Source of the DNA: Bacteroidetes bacterium UBA7662
Lineage (GTDB): Bacteria > Bacteroidota > Bacteroidia > UBA7662
Reading direction: 5' to 3'
DNA length: 64,000 bases
NCBI GenBank assembly: GCA_002483345.1
Contig: DLHS01000006.1
Span: 16,550 to 80,549, forward strand
Position 1 is the first letter of the stretch. Every line of letters begins with the position of its first letter. The translations under genes and the position numbers were made by a program. Below the pieces are notes generated by a model that was not told where the DNA came from, ran no database searches, and worked only from the letters and a program-made list of their open reading frames with translations. Below, in pieces: positions 55,738 to 64,000 of the stretch.

Positions 55738-58700
55738 TCAGCGGCTCACAATGATCCGCTGCCTGCCTGATTGCTGACCCTGCCTGATTTCCAGCAAATA
55801 GACTCCTGCTGTTTGTGCCGATAAATCGACTTCAAAATGCTGAAGGCCGGTCTGTGGGTGTGCTTCCAGTTCGCGGATAAGCCTGCCCTGCATATCGCTG
55901 ATGCGGAGGAGGGTAAGACCGGATACGGCTTCCGGGTATTCAACCATAAATAAACCATCGGACGGATTCGGATATACCCGTAAGATCAGCTGCTGCTGCA
56001 GGCTGGCTACCGAGACATTCCCGACCACGATGGCATTGGAACTGTCGGAACCGCAGCCATTGCTGCCCACTGTGATGGCCCTGTATGTACCATTCTGTGT
56101 GATGACAATAAAACTGTCGCTTATCCCGGTCAGTAAAAGTCCGTTGCGGAACCAAGACAGACCGGTGGATACGCTTGAGAAAATGGTATCAACATTGATG
56201 CTGAGCACTGGCGCGTCGGGTGCAGGATTTACGGTGATGGTAACCACCGCAGAAGTATCGGAACAACCGGAAGCATTGGTTATCCTGACCCGGTAGTCGC
56301 CTGCCTGGGTAACCAACAGGCTGGCACTGGTCTGACCGGTAACAACCGTGCCATTCCGTAACCATACATACGTTAAACCAGCACCGGTACCGGCGTTCAG
56401 GGTAACATTGTCACCCGCACAGAAGGTAGTGGCTCCTGCAGGGGTTATCGAAGCGACAGGCGGTGTATTTACAGTAACAGCCGTGACCGCTGAGGTGTCG
56501 GAACAACCTGCCGCATTGGTGATCAGCACCCGGTAAGCACCGGCCACGTTGGCTGTCAGCGTTGCATTGGTTTGTCCCGTCAGCACGCTGTTGTTCAATA
56601 ACCACTGATAAGTAAATCCGACTCCTGTAGCTGCATTCAGTATTACACTGTCGCCGGAGCAGAGGGCAGTAGAACCAGTGGCTGTTATGGTGGCAAGGGG
56701 TTTGGGATTAACCGTCACCGTGATGGCTGTGGCGGTATCAAAGCAGTTGGTAGCATTGGTGACAATGACCTGATAATTACCACCGTTGCCGGCTGTCAGG
56801 CTGGCAGCGGTTTGTCCGCTTACCGGCGCACCATTCAGCAACCAGCGATAAGTCAGACCCGCACCGGTATTGGCATTCAGCTGGACGGTCCCGCCCTGGC
56901 AGAAGGTGGTCGCACCGGCCGGGGTAATCAACGCAGCCGGCCGGGGGTTTTCTGTAACCACCGTCACAGTGGACGTATCGGAACAACCGCCGGCATTGGT
57001 CACCAGCACCCGGTAGTTGCCAGCCAGAACGGCATTCAGGGTAGCCTGGACAGCCCCGCTGAGAGGCACGTTGTTACGCAACCATTGATAACTGAGTCCT
57101 GTACCAGTATTGGCATTGAGGGCAACACTGCCACCCTGACAGTAGGCTGCCGTAGCTCCCTGGCTGATGCTGGCGGGAGGCAATGCGTTCACGGTAATGC
57201 TTCGAAAAGCTGTATCCCGGCATCCCTGCGCATTCTGGGTGGTATAACCGATGCTGAAAGTACCGGTTCCGGCCGTGGCAGGATTAAATACACCGGCTGT
57301 CACGCCGGTCCCGAAATAAGTACCCCCTGCCGGGGTACCACCTGTGAGGGTGAGCGGAGAAGTATTGATACAAACCGGATTTAAAACCGACAAGGCCGTT
57401 CCGGGCAAAGCATTTACGACTATGGTTCGACTGGCGGTATCGGAACAGCCATTTACCTGAACCCCATATTTAAGGGTGTAGGTCCCCGGGCTCAAAGAAG
57501 CTGGTACAAACTGATTCCCAACCACACCCGGTCCCACATAGGTGCCACCGGCAGGTAACCCCTGGGTAAGCACAAAGGGAGGGCTGCCGACACAAACGGC
57601 TGTCAGACTATCGAAAGTGACCACCGGCCGTGGATTGACCGTCACCGATACAGCCGGTGTGGTAAACATGCAGGCATTGCCTGTCAGCCGGTAAACGGCT
57701 GTGTAGGAACCCGTCTGATTCACCGTAACAGGTCGGACAGTATCACTCAATTGTATGCCATTGCGGAACCAGCGGACGTAGTTGGTTGCCTGTGTCAGAT
57801 CAAGGGTAACCGAGCCCCCCTGACAAAAGGTTGTAGGGCCAAACGGATCAATGACAGCGCTGGCGGTGGCTGCTGCCACGGTAACACTGTCGGATAAGAT
57901 ACTGCAACCTGATGCGTCGGTTAACTTCAGCACATATTTGCCGGCAGGAACCCTTACAAAGGTATCGGTTGCTCCTGCGAGCATACCGGAAGCTGCACTG
58001 TACCATTGATACAGCTGGCCGGAAGCGGGTATCCGCAAAGTAGCGGAATCTCCCACACAAATGGGACTGCCTGTTACCGTAATAACAGGTTTAACGGGTA
58101 AAGGCCTGAAAAACAGCTGTTGTACCGCAGAGGTTGTCTGACAGCCATTCGCCGTCGCCCTTACGGTATAAGCCCCTCCCGAAGTAGCTTTGTATACTGA
58201 ATCCGTTGCACCGGAAAGCGGACTCCCGTTCAGGAACCACTGCAGGCTGTAACCGGCTTCCCGGTACGTACTCAAAACAATGGTATCGCCCGTGCAGGCA
58301 CGTAAAGTATCGGCATAAGGGGCAATCTGAGCCATCGGAGACGGGTTCACCGTTACCTGTATGGTATCACTCACCACAAAACAACTGCTGTTGAGCGCTA
58401 CTTTCAGTGTATACTTCCCGCTTTGCGCCGGAGTATAAACCCGATCGTTCGCACCGGGCAATAAAGAACCGTTCCGGAACCACTGGTATTGATAGGCAGT
58501 ACCAAACGGGCCATTCAAGGCTGTTGGCTGATTGGCACAAAAGGTCACCTGACCGGCCGGCGAAACAACTGCGCCGGGATTGCAAGGCAATACCCGTATG
58601 ATTCCATTTTCCAGTTTGACATTCGGGTTCCCCTCGTTGAAGTTAAACTGGACATTCAGGAGGTTAAGTCCTTCGTTGGCGGCAAATGCCGGTAAAATCC

Positions 58701-60330
58701 TGAAACGCAGATAAAACAGGGTTCCTGCCTGCCCCTGTGCATTTGAACCTGCCAGCGCGAGGGTATAACGATTGTTTGCCAGGCGGTTTACTGCCTGCGA
58801 CCATCCCTGGGTGAGTGTTCCTGTCTGAACAACCCCGATGGGATCCAGCCGGGTGGCATCAAAATCGAAGGTCATATTCAATGCGGTCACGGTTTTGCCC
58901 ATCGGCAGCGGACCCATGCGTACCGCTACCTCCACCAGGGTATCTCCTGCAATGGCTACCGTGTCTGCAATAAACAGGCGGGTATCGTACAGCTGAATGT
59001 TCCCGGAAGTCCGGGTGGCTCCCAGTGAGTCGTTAACGGTTACTTGCACCACACCCCCTTGTTTGGCAAAAAGTAAGCCAGCGGAGGAAATGTCAGCCTT
59101 GCTGGTATCGGAGACCGACCATTGATAGGGCGGGAAGCCGTTGCCGACCTGCATCTGCAGGCTTTGTCCTGCTAACAATTCAGCCGTATTGGGTGTAAGA
59201 TTCAACTGAGGCAATGGATCTCCGTACAAATTGCCGCTACTTACCAATGCAGTATGCTGCTGGTTGAAAAGCACTCCGGAAAGAGCAATCGAATGGCCGG
59301 AAGCAAAATTCCCGACCACCAGCAGTTCTATCCGCAGATAACAAAGTACCCCCTCGCCGGTTACCGGGGTGGAATTGGCAAAACTGACATTAAAAGACGT
59401 TCCTGAACCTTCGCTGACGGCTACCTGGGGAGTCCCGGCCAGCAAGGTTCCCGCCGTTTCCAGACCCAGAAAGCGGAAATATGCGCTGTTACCGATGTTG
59501 AAGCTGAATGTTCCGGAAACGACCTGATAGGGTGTCAGGTTGCTGACATAAACGGGGAACAAAACCTGCGTTCCCTGAAACCGGGTGGTGTCCCGCGTAA
59601 ACATGCGGAAAGTATAAGCATTAATATCACCGTGGGTTTGCCCGCTGAAGCCGTTGGAATCGACGGCAATCACCCTTACCGGCACATTTCTGGCAGGAAA
59701 ATACCGCGCCGTGCCGGCTGTCAGGCTTCGGATGGTGCCTGCCGTTGTATCGCTCAGCCGCCAGCTGTATGGCTGCCGCCCGCCGGTGGCTGAAAAGGTC
59801 AGCGAATCTCCCAGTATCAGGTTGCCGGTGCCGGGTGTGATGCTGATAACAGGCAGAGACGGAACCGTCAGCGTACCCGCCGCAAAGGTCAGGGATGGGC
59901 TGCCCTGGTTGAGGTAGCTGGTCCCGGCGGGGCCGAATCCGATGTTGACGGCATAACCGCCGTACGAAGTCACCGGCCTGAAGCGCACATAGAACAGGAC
60001 GCCGCTGCCGCTGATGGGTGTGGAAGTGGCCATACCAATGGTGGCCTGGCCGGCGGTGGCAAAGTTGCCGAAAGCGGTGGTCCCGGCCGATAAAGTACCG
60101 GCCACAGCCAGTGAATCAGCCATCAGATAAGCAGCATTAAAACTCAGCTGCACCTGGTAGCTGATAACACCCAGCCCTGTAAAACTGCTGTCGGCGTAAA
60201 CCGGCATCCACAGGCTGCTTCCAACCAGCACGGTGCTGTCGGGTATCCGGAGGCGGATGGTCTGAGCCTTTGTTTCCGTCAGTGAAAACAAACAACCCAG
60301 AACAATCAGCCAGTTAAGTATCCTTTTCAT
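55738..60330 (-). CDS. T9SS surface protein with three cohesin-like modules and tandem Ig-like repeats
   Basis: 1530 residues from the ATG at 60330 (an earlier in-frame start adds ten residues before the signal). Signal peptide MKRILNWLIVLGCLFSLTETKAQ. Three cohesin-like beta modules lie at about 24-160, 241-372 and 448-580, each with 'V...F....(Y/F)...L....G.L..G' and 'G.G.L(F/C)Y(V/L)R'. Ig-like Big_2-type segments sit between them. From about 581 to 1430 there are some ten Ig/PKD-like units of 75-90 residues ('PAG.TTFC.G..V.LNA..G..Y.W..NG......'), the last five nearly uniform. A T9SS type A tail runs from about 1448 (YPNPSDG) to the end. It is probably a surface adhesin or scaffold. It is 39 bp downstream of the next surface gene, so likely cotranscribed. 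Confidence 0.8.
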   Translation of the reverse strand: MKRILNWLIVLGCLFSLTETKAQTIRLRIPDSTVLVGSSLWMPVYADSSFTGLGVISYQVQLSFNAAYLMADSLAVAGTLSAGTTAFGNFATAGQATIGMATSTPISGSGVLFYVRFRPVTSYGGYAVNIGFGPAGTSYLNQGSPSLTFAAGTLTVPSLPVISITPGTGNLILGDSLTFSATGGRQPYSWRLSDTTAGTIRSLTAGTARYFPARNVPVRVIAVDSNGFSGQTHGDINAYTFRMFTRDTTRFQGTQVLFPVYVSNLTPYQVVSGTFSFNIGNSAYFRFLGLETAGTLLAGTPQVAVSEGSGTSFNVSFANSTPVTGEGVLCYLRIELLVVGNFASGHSIALSGVLFNQQHTALVSSGNLYGDPLPQLNLTPNTAELLAGQSLQMQVGNGFPPYQWSVSDTSKADISSAGLLFAKQGGVVQVTVNDSLGATRTSGNIQLYDTRLFIADTVAIAGDTLVEVAVRMGPLPMGKTVTALNMTFDFDATRLDPIGVVQTGTLTQGWSQAVNRLANNRYTLALAGSNAQGQAGTLFYLRFRILPAFAANEGLNLLNVQFNFNEGNPNVKLENGIIRVLPCNPGAVVSPAGQVTFCANQPTALNGPFGTAYQYQWFRNGSLLPGANDRVYTPAQSGKYTLKVALNSSCFVVSDTIQVTVNPSPMAQIAPYADTLRACTGDTIVLSTYREAGYSLQWFLNGSPLSGATDSVYKATSGGAYTVRATANGCQTTSAVQQLFFRPLPVKPVITVTGSPICVGDSATLRIPASGQLYQWYSAASGMLAGATDTFVRVPAGKYVLKLTDASGCSILSDSVTVAAATASAVIDPFGPTTFCQGGSVTLDLTQATNYVRWFRNGIQLSDTVRPVTVNQTGSYTAVYRLTGNACMFTTPAVSVTVNPRPVVTFDSLTAVCVGSPPFVLTQGLPAGGTYVGPGVVGNQFVPASLSPGTYTLKYGVQVNGCSDTASRTIVVNALPGTALSVLNPVCINTSPLTLTGGTPAGGTYFGTGVTAGVFNPATAGTGTFSIGYTTQNAQGCRDTAFRSITVNALPPASISQGATAAYCQGGSVALNANTGTGLSYQWLRNNVPLSGAVQATLNAVLAGNYRVLVTNAGGCSDTSTVTVVTENPRPAALITPAGATTFCQGGTVQLNANTGAGLTYRWLLNGAPVSGQTAASLTAGNGGNYQVIVTNATNCFDTATAITVTVNPKPLATITATGSTALCSGDSVILNAATGVGFTYQWLLNNSVLTGQTNATLTANVAGAYRVLITNAAGCSDTSAVTAVTVNTPPVASITPAGATTFCAGDNVTLNAGTGAGLTYVWLRNGTVVTGQTSASLLVTQAGDYRVRITNASGCSDTSAVVTITVNPAPDAPVLSINVDTIFSSVSTGLSWFRNGLLLTGISDSFIVITQNGTYRAITVGSNGCGSDSSNAIVVGNVSVASLQQQLILRVYPNPSDGLFMVEYPEAVSGLTLLRISDMQGRLIRELEAHPQTGLQHFEVDLSAQTAGVYLLEIRQGQQSGRQRIIVSR
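56220..57180. repeat. Tandem ~240-bp coding repeats
   Basis: Four to five in-frame units of about 240 bp encode near-identical Ig-like domains of the surface protein ('TNA.GCSDTS', 'GAGLTY.WL.NG'). Such arrays can change copy number by unequal recombination. Confidence 0.7.
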
Positions 60331-60369
60331 AGGCGTCCTTTTGTGAGGTCTTGCGAACAAGGCGCCAGC

Positions 60370-63300
60370 TTATTTAACCAGAATTTGTTGAACAGATGCC
60401 TGACCTGCCACGCTGAGGCGTGCCAGATAGGTGCCGGTGGCTACTCTGCCGCCACCCCGGGTATTACCCGACCAGACAAGCTGATGTGCCCCTGCTTCAA
60501 GCTTTCCATCGGCCAGAACCACGACTGTTCTCCCTGTCATGTCCGTGATTTCAAGCCTGACATCCGCCTCCCTGCTGAGGTTGAAACTGAAAATTCCTTC
60601 AGCGTCTACCGGATTCGGATAAACCGGAGCGAGGGTGTTGAGGGGTGTACTGGCTTCGGTACCCACGGAAGTTGTGAGGGCATTTATCTCCACAAATCCT
60701 GCTTCTGCCGTCAGGAGCAAATCTGTTTCATTACCGGTTACCGCATCAAAACGAATATCTGCCACCGCGTAACTGCCTGTAACAGGTGCTACCTCAAATA
60801 CAAGCTCTGCAATCCGGACATCGCCTGAAAGCTGCTGAATGCCGGCTACCGAGAGATACAGGGTACCCGTCAGCGGATCCACCTGATGGTTCAGCTGCAG
60901 ACCCGGCATCACCCCTTCTACGCCCGACCAGTGCAGCAGATTGGCATCGAACTGAATGTTGAGGTCGGCTCCCAGCATGCCATCGGCCTGACGGATATGC
61001 AAAGGTACCCTGACCAAATGACCTGGAGCGGCGGCTGTTTTGCCGAGCGCAAATACCGCACGGCTGACATCCGGGAACTGCCGGTTGAAAAACAGCTCCT
61101 CCGCGGGGAATTTATTGATGATGCCTGTTACGTATTGCAGAATATAGGAGGCATCCATAGCAGAAACCGTACTGTTGCCGGTTACATCTGCTACCAGCTG
61201 CTGGGTAGCATTCAGGGTGATGAGCGACACATTCGCCTGTAGCACCATGGCGGCATCAAAGGCCTGTATCTGCCCGTTCAGGCTCACATCGCCCAGTATG
61301 GGGTTGTGCGACCCGTTGATCAGCCACGGGGTGTAACGCACACTATCGGTAACCTTGGCACCGGTACCGGCCGGATTGCCGGCATGGGTCGGACCACTGT
61401 TGTTGCCCCACCAGTTATTCCGGGCATCAATGTTAAAGGAACGGTTGGTATTGTAAACACCCCATTCCATGTTTTTGAAATCACAGAAGTTAATTACCGG
61501 ATTGGAAGCGGCGGAGGCGGAAACAGCCGTAACACCCCGGTCGAAGGTACAATAGGTCACCACCGGACTGGCGCTGATGGTCCGGATGAAACCTTCCGAT
61601 TCAGGTGAATAAGTAGAACCGTAACGGAAAATGACCCGGTGGAAACGCACCTCGTTGTCGATGGCCTCATTGTTGACTAATACCCCGCGCCAGGTGGTAC
61701 TGTTCAGTGTATTCTGATTCGGAATGCCGTTGGCATCGCTGTCGCCACCGTAAAAATCATCCATGATGGTGGTCATCACAATGTTGCTGTCTGGTGTAAA
61801 TCCCCCTTCTGCAACCAGGCCCTTGTTCACGACCAGCTGATTGCCCGGCTCAAACTTCAGAACCAGTCCGGGACTCAGGGTCAGTATGGCGTTGTTGGCT
61901 ACGGTAAAACCATTCGGGAAATAGTAGGGCACATTGGTCATGCCCCCGAAACTGCGTTTCTGAAGGGTAATATCCTGTACCAGCGACTCACCCGGTATGG
62001 CAACGGCGCGGTAGGTAGTTCCTGAAAGTACGTTACCCGAGGCCGAGGCCGGCCAGGTAAGTACAGAGGTATTCAAAGCTTCCCGGTACAGGTTATGGAA
62101 AGTACAACTGTCGATTTTTGGGGTACTTGAACCGTACAGGTGAATACCTGTCCGGGTACGGTCGACATAAACATGGCGTAAATCAGGCGATGCATTGCTC
62201 ATATCGGCCAGGCGGTTTCCAAAGCGGAAAAGCACGTTACGGATAGTGCTGCTATCGTTGCTGACCGGTTTGAAATCAAACATCCACGAACCATTGCTGC
62301 CCCCGAATTGCTGACTGGGCGGTGCGCTGGCCGAACCATCGCCATTCATATCTGCCGGGCGGCCATGGGTATCGTCCCGGTAATCGGTCACAATGATGGG
62401 TTTCTGCGCCGTTCCGTTCATGTTCAGCCGGCCATCCACGCCAAACACCCCGTTGCCGCCATGTATCTTGAAGATCATACCCGCCGGGATGTTGATGGTG
62501 GTACCGTTGGCTACCACCATATGCCCGCCGGTATTGGTAGGGGCTGTCACCCCGTCTCTGAGCATGTAGGTGATGCTGTCGATGCCCGCAAAATTCCTGA
62601 AAATGAAAGTCGCATCCTGCGAGAATACTTCTGGTATGAGCTCAATGGTATAATAGGCTACATTCTGCAGTTCGTTGTTAAGATGAATCTCCGGATTCGA
62701 AAACATGGAGATCCAAAGCGGCGCATGCGTAGGAATATTGAAGAATTTGGTGTTCCGGATGCGCGGATTGCTGGTACCGGAAATACGGATGCCGCGCGCG
62801 CTGATGTGTTCCAGATTGCAGCTGTCGATATAACCGGCACTGTTTACAAAGTTGATCATCGCCTCGCTGCTGTAACCGCCATATTTAATCTGTACATTTT
62901 TAAAATAGGCCCGGGTCGAATCCGGCACATTGGTAAAGCGGATGTAGTTGAAATCGGTGTTTTCAGGCACACTTCCGTTGCCATCGTTGTTGGTATCTCC
63001 GCCAACCGAATCATCCTTCCAGGAGGTAATGTAGATTTTCTGGCTGTTGGTACCCCTGGCGAAAATACCGCCGGTTACATCCATAAAAGCGGAGCTGTAC
63101 CAGAAGAGGCGGCGCATTTTAATCACCACCGTCGGATCAATGCTCAAACGACCGCCGCTGTTGATGTTTACCGTCTCAATGATATAGGCGATGTTGTTGA
63201 TGCCGGCCACGTTTTTCGATTTGAGCTGAGCCGGGCTGTTGAGATTGGTTTCATGCAGGAAAAGGCCGCTGCTGATGTTCTGGCTGAAGACGATGTTCGG

Positions 63301-64000
63301 ACCAAAAACCGGATCAGAAGCATACGACAAGGCAATAGGATCGCCGTTGCAGTTCTGAATGGTGCTGCTGTCGATGTCTGGCCGGCTGGCTTCGTGGGTA
63401 ATGATGCCGTAACTGCTGGCCTGATTGATCAGGACATTCCGGAAACGGGTGTTGGCATTGCGCAGCACCGTGCCACGGGTGGCATAGCTGATTTCCAGAT
63501 GCGACAGCAGTGAGGTGGTATCGTTGCTTGGATCCAGAAACTCGATATGATCCCAGTCACCCCGGTTGGGTGATGTGGCCGAACCATCACCATTGGTATC
63601 GCCCGGATTACCCAGGTTATCTGCTTTGATCGAAGTAAATACTACCTTATTGGCGGCAGTACCCAGGGTGCGTAAACTGCCTTCCACGATGATGCGGGAA
63701 CCAGTATTGGCAAACTTGATAATGACCCCGTCCGCAATGTCCACGTGGGTACCCTGGTTGATGTTGATCTCCTCAAAAACCACGTAGGTGATGTTGGTAA
63801 AACCGGCCACATTCCGGCGGGCAACCGTACCGTTGGCAGAAACATTCCGTCCAAGCAAACCCAGCGCCCGCCAGCCAACATTGGTAAAGCTGATGTTGGT
63901 GAGGGTAGGATTGGCCGACATGCTGAAAGCCACCGGAGCATTGGAAAGATTCACAAATTGTATCGAATCAATCACCGGATTTGAACTCCGGTAGGCAAAA
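60370..64000 (-). CDS. T9SS surface beta-helix protein with dockerin and cohesin-like modules (5' partial)
   Basis: At least 1209 residues; the frame stays open to the window edge, so the N-terminus and signal peptide lie beyond 64000. A right-handed parallel beta-helix of roughly 880 residues contains large repeats, each marked by a Ca-loop-like motif (DTNGDGSATSP near 63600-63570, DTNNDGNGSVP near 63000-62970, DMNGDGSASAP near 62360-62330, DSDANGIP near 61740). Then a dockerin-like pair of EF-type loops (DVSLNGQIQAFD and DVTGNSTVSAMD, about 61100-61285), a cohesin-like domain (about 60675-61060), and a FlgD-like T9SS tail (YPNPVDAEG to the end). It is likely a cell-surface polysaccharide-binding or adhesive protein. 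It lies 39 bp upstream of another cohesin-bearing gene. Confidence 0.8.
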   Translation of the reverse strand, partial: FAYRSSNPVIDSIQFVNLSNAPVAFSMSANPTLTNISFTNVGWRALGLLGRNVSANGTVARRNVAGFTNITYVVFEEININQGTHVDIADGVIIKFANTGSRIIVEGSLRTLGTAANKVVFTSIKADNLGNPGDTNGDGSATSPNRGDWDHIEFLDPSNDTTSLLSHLEISYATRGTVLRNANTRFRNVLINQASSYGIITHEASRPDIDSSTIQNCNGDPIALSYASDPVFGPNIVFSQNISSGLFLHETNLNSPAQLKSKNVAGINNIAYIIETVNINSGGRLSIDPTVVIKMRRLFWYSSAFMDVTGGIFARGTNSQKIYITSWKDDSVGGDTNNDGNGSVPENTDFNYIRFTNVPDSTRAYFKNVQIKYGGYSSEAMINFVNSAGYIDSCNLEHISARGIRISGTSNPRIRNTKFFNIPTHAPLWISMFSNPEIHLNNELQNVAYYTIELIPEVFSQDATFIFRNFAGIDSITYMLRDGVTAPTNTGGHMVVANGTTINIPAGMIFKIHGGNGVFGVDGRLNMNGTAQKPIIVTDYRDDTHGRPADMNGDGSASAPPSQQFGGSNGSWMFDFKPVSNDSSTIRNVLFRFGNRLADMSNASPDLRHVYVDRTRTGIHLYGSSTPKIDSCTFHNLYREALNTSVLTWPASASGNVLSGTTYRAVAIPGESLVQDITLQKRSFGGMTNVPYYFPNGFTVANNAILTLSPGLVLKFEPGNQLVVNKGLVAEGGFTPDSNIVMTTIMDDFYGGDSDANGIPNQNTLNSTTWRGVLVNNEAIDNEVRFHRVIFRYGSTYSPESEGFIRTISASPVVTYCTFDRGVTAVSASAASNPVINFCDFKNMEWGVYNTNRSFNIDARNNWWGNNSGPTHAGNPAGTGAKVTDSVRYTPWLINGSHNPILGDVSLNGQIQAFDAAMVLQANVSLITLNATQQLVADVTGNSTVSAMDASYILQYVTGIINKFPAEELFFNRQFPDVSRAVFALGKTAAAPGHLVRVPLHIRQADGMLGADLNIQFDANLLHWSGVEGVMPGLQLNHQVDPLTGTLYLSVAGIQQLSGDVRIAELVFEVAPVTGSYAVADIRFDAVTGNETDLLLTAEAGFVEINALTTSVGTEASTPLNTLAPVYPNPVDAEGIFSFNLSREADVRLEITDMTGRTVVVLADGKLEAGAHQLVWSGNTRGGGRVATGTYLARLSVAGQASVQQILVK

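Noticed and set aside
62308..63513. 401-codon plus-strand open frame opposite the beta-helix gene
   Set aside because: It is antisense to a strong protein with clear domains; composition is that of a shadow frame, with no signal, motif or spacing to support it.

Overview
The window reads as chromosomal DNA of a Bacteroidota bacterium, most like the Chitinophagia/Saprospiria/Sphingobacteriia group. Signs are several very large secreted proteins ending in type IX secretion (T9SS) C-terminal sorting domains, Bacteroidota-type RHS proteins, a menaquinone operon, few Shine-Dalgarno sequences, and many long ORFs with signal peptides. The genus cannot be fixed from the sequence alone.

Layout. 0.3-1.0 kb: a sterol-desaturase-family membrane hydroxylase, ending at a bidirectional terminator. 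1.2-8.2 kb: a 2336-residue secreted fusion of Ig-like, Calx-beta, choice-of-anchor-I and 5'-nucleotidase modules with a T9SS tail. 8.4-10.8 kb: a small probable outer-membrane protein and a T9SS cargo protein. 10.9-11.5 kb: a two-end-truncated HerA/TraG-type conjugation ATPase, a relic of a mobile element. 11.6-36.4 kb: an RHS polymorphic-toxin locus on the minus strand. 37.0-46.0 kb: a compact eight-gene minus-strand run (menI-like, menF, menD, menB, PBP1A, rbfA, methyltransferase, FtsX/LolE-type permease). 46.5 kb: tRNA-Val(GAC). 46.6-55.3 kb: a cyclic beta-1,2-glucan synthase of NdvB/ChvB type. 55.7-64.0 kb: two adjacent T9SS surface proteins with cohesin-like modules, one of which also carries a dockerin and a beta-helix and runs off the window end.

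The RHS locus is the most striking part. In transcription order it encodes a probable outer-membrane beta-barrel with a coiled coil, an Ig-like exported protein, a lipoprotein, a 1978-residue SpvB/TcB-like protein, a LolA-like protein and a 3180-residue RHS protein. Then come a lipoprotein and two displaced RHS C-terminal tips, each with its own small downstream gene. All three RHS tips carry metallopeptidase signatures: HExxH in the main gene, HExxH in the first orphan, and an E/HxH/SxxD JAMM motif in the second orphan. All three are followed at once by a small gene encoding an exported protein (lipoprotein, possible lipoprotein, leucine-rich repeat protein) in the usual position of an immunity gene. 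I infer an envelope-anchored, Tc-like RHS apparatus that swaps peptidase warheads and whose targets or immunity act outside the cytoplasm. The middle immunity candidate appears frameshifted.

The men genes would make 1,4-dihydroxy-2-naphthoate from chorismate; menA and the o-succinylbenzoate steps are not here. PBP1A, the NdvB-like synthase, the lipoprotein-release-type permease and the T9SS proteins all concern the cell envelope. All assignments come from reading motifs and domain patterns; no database search was run.
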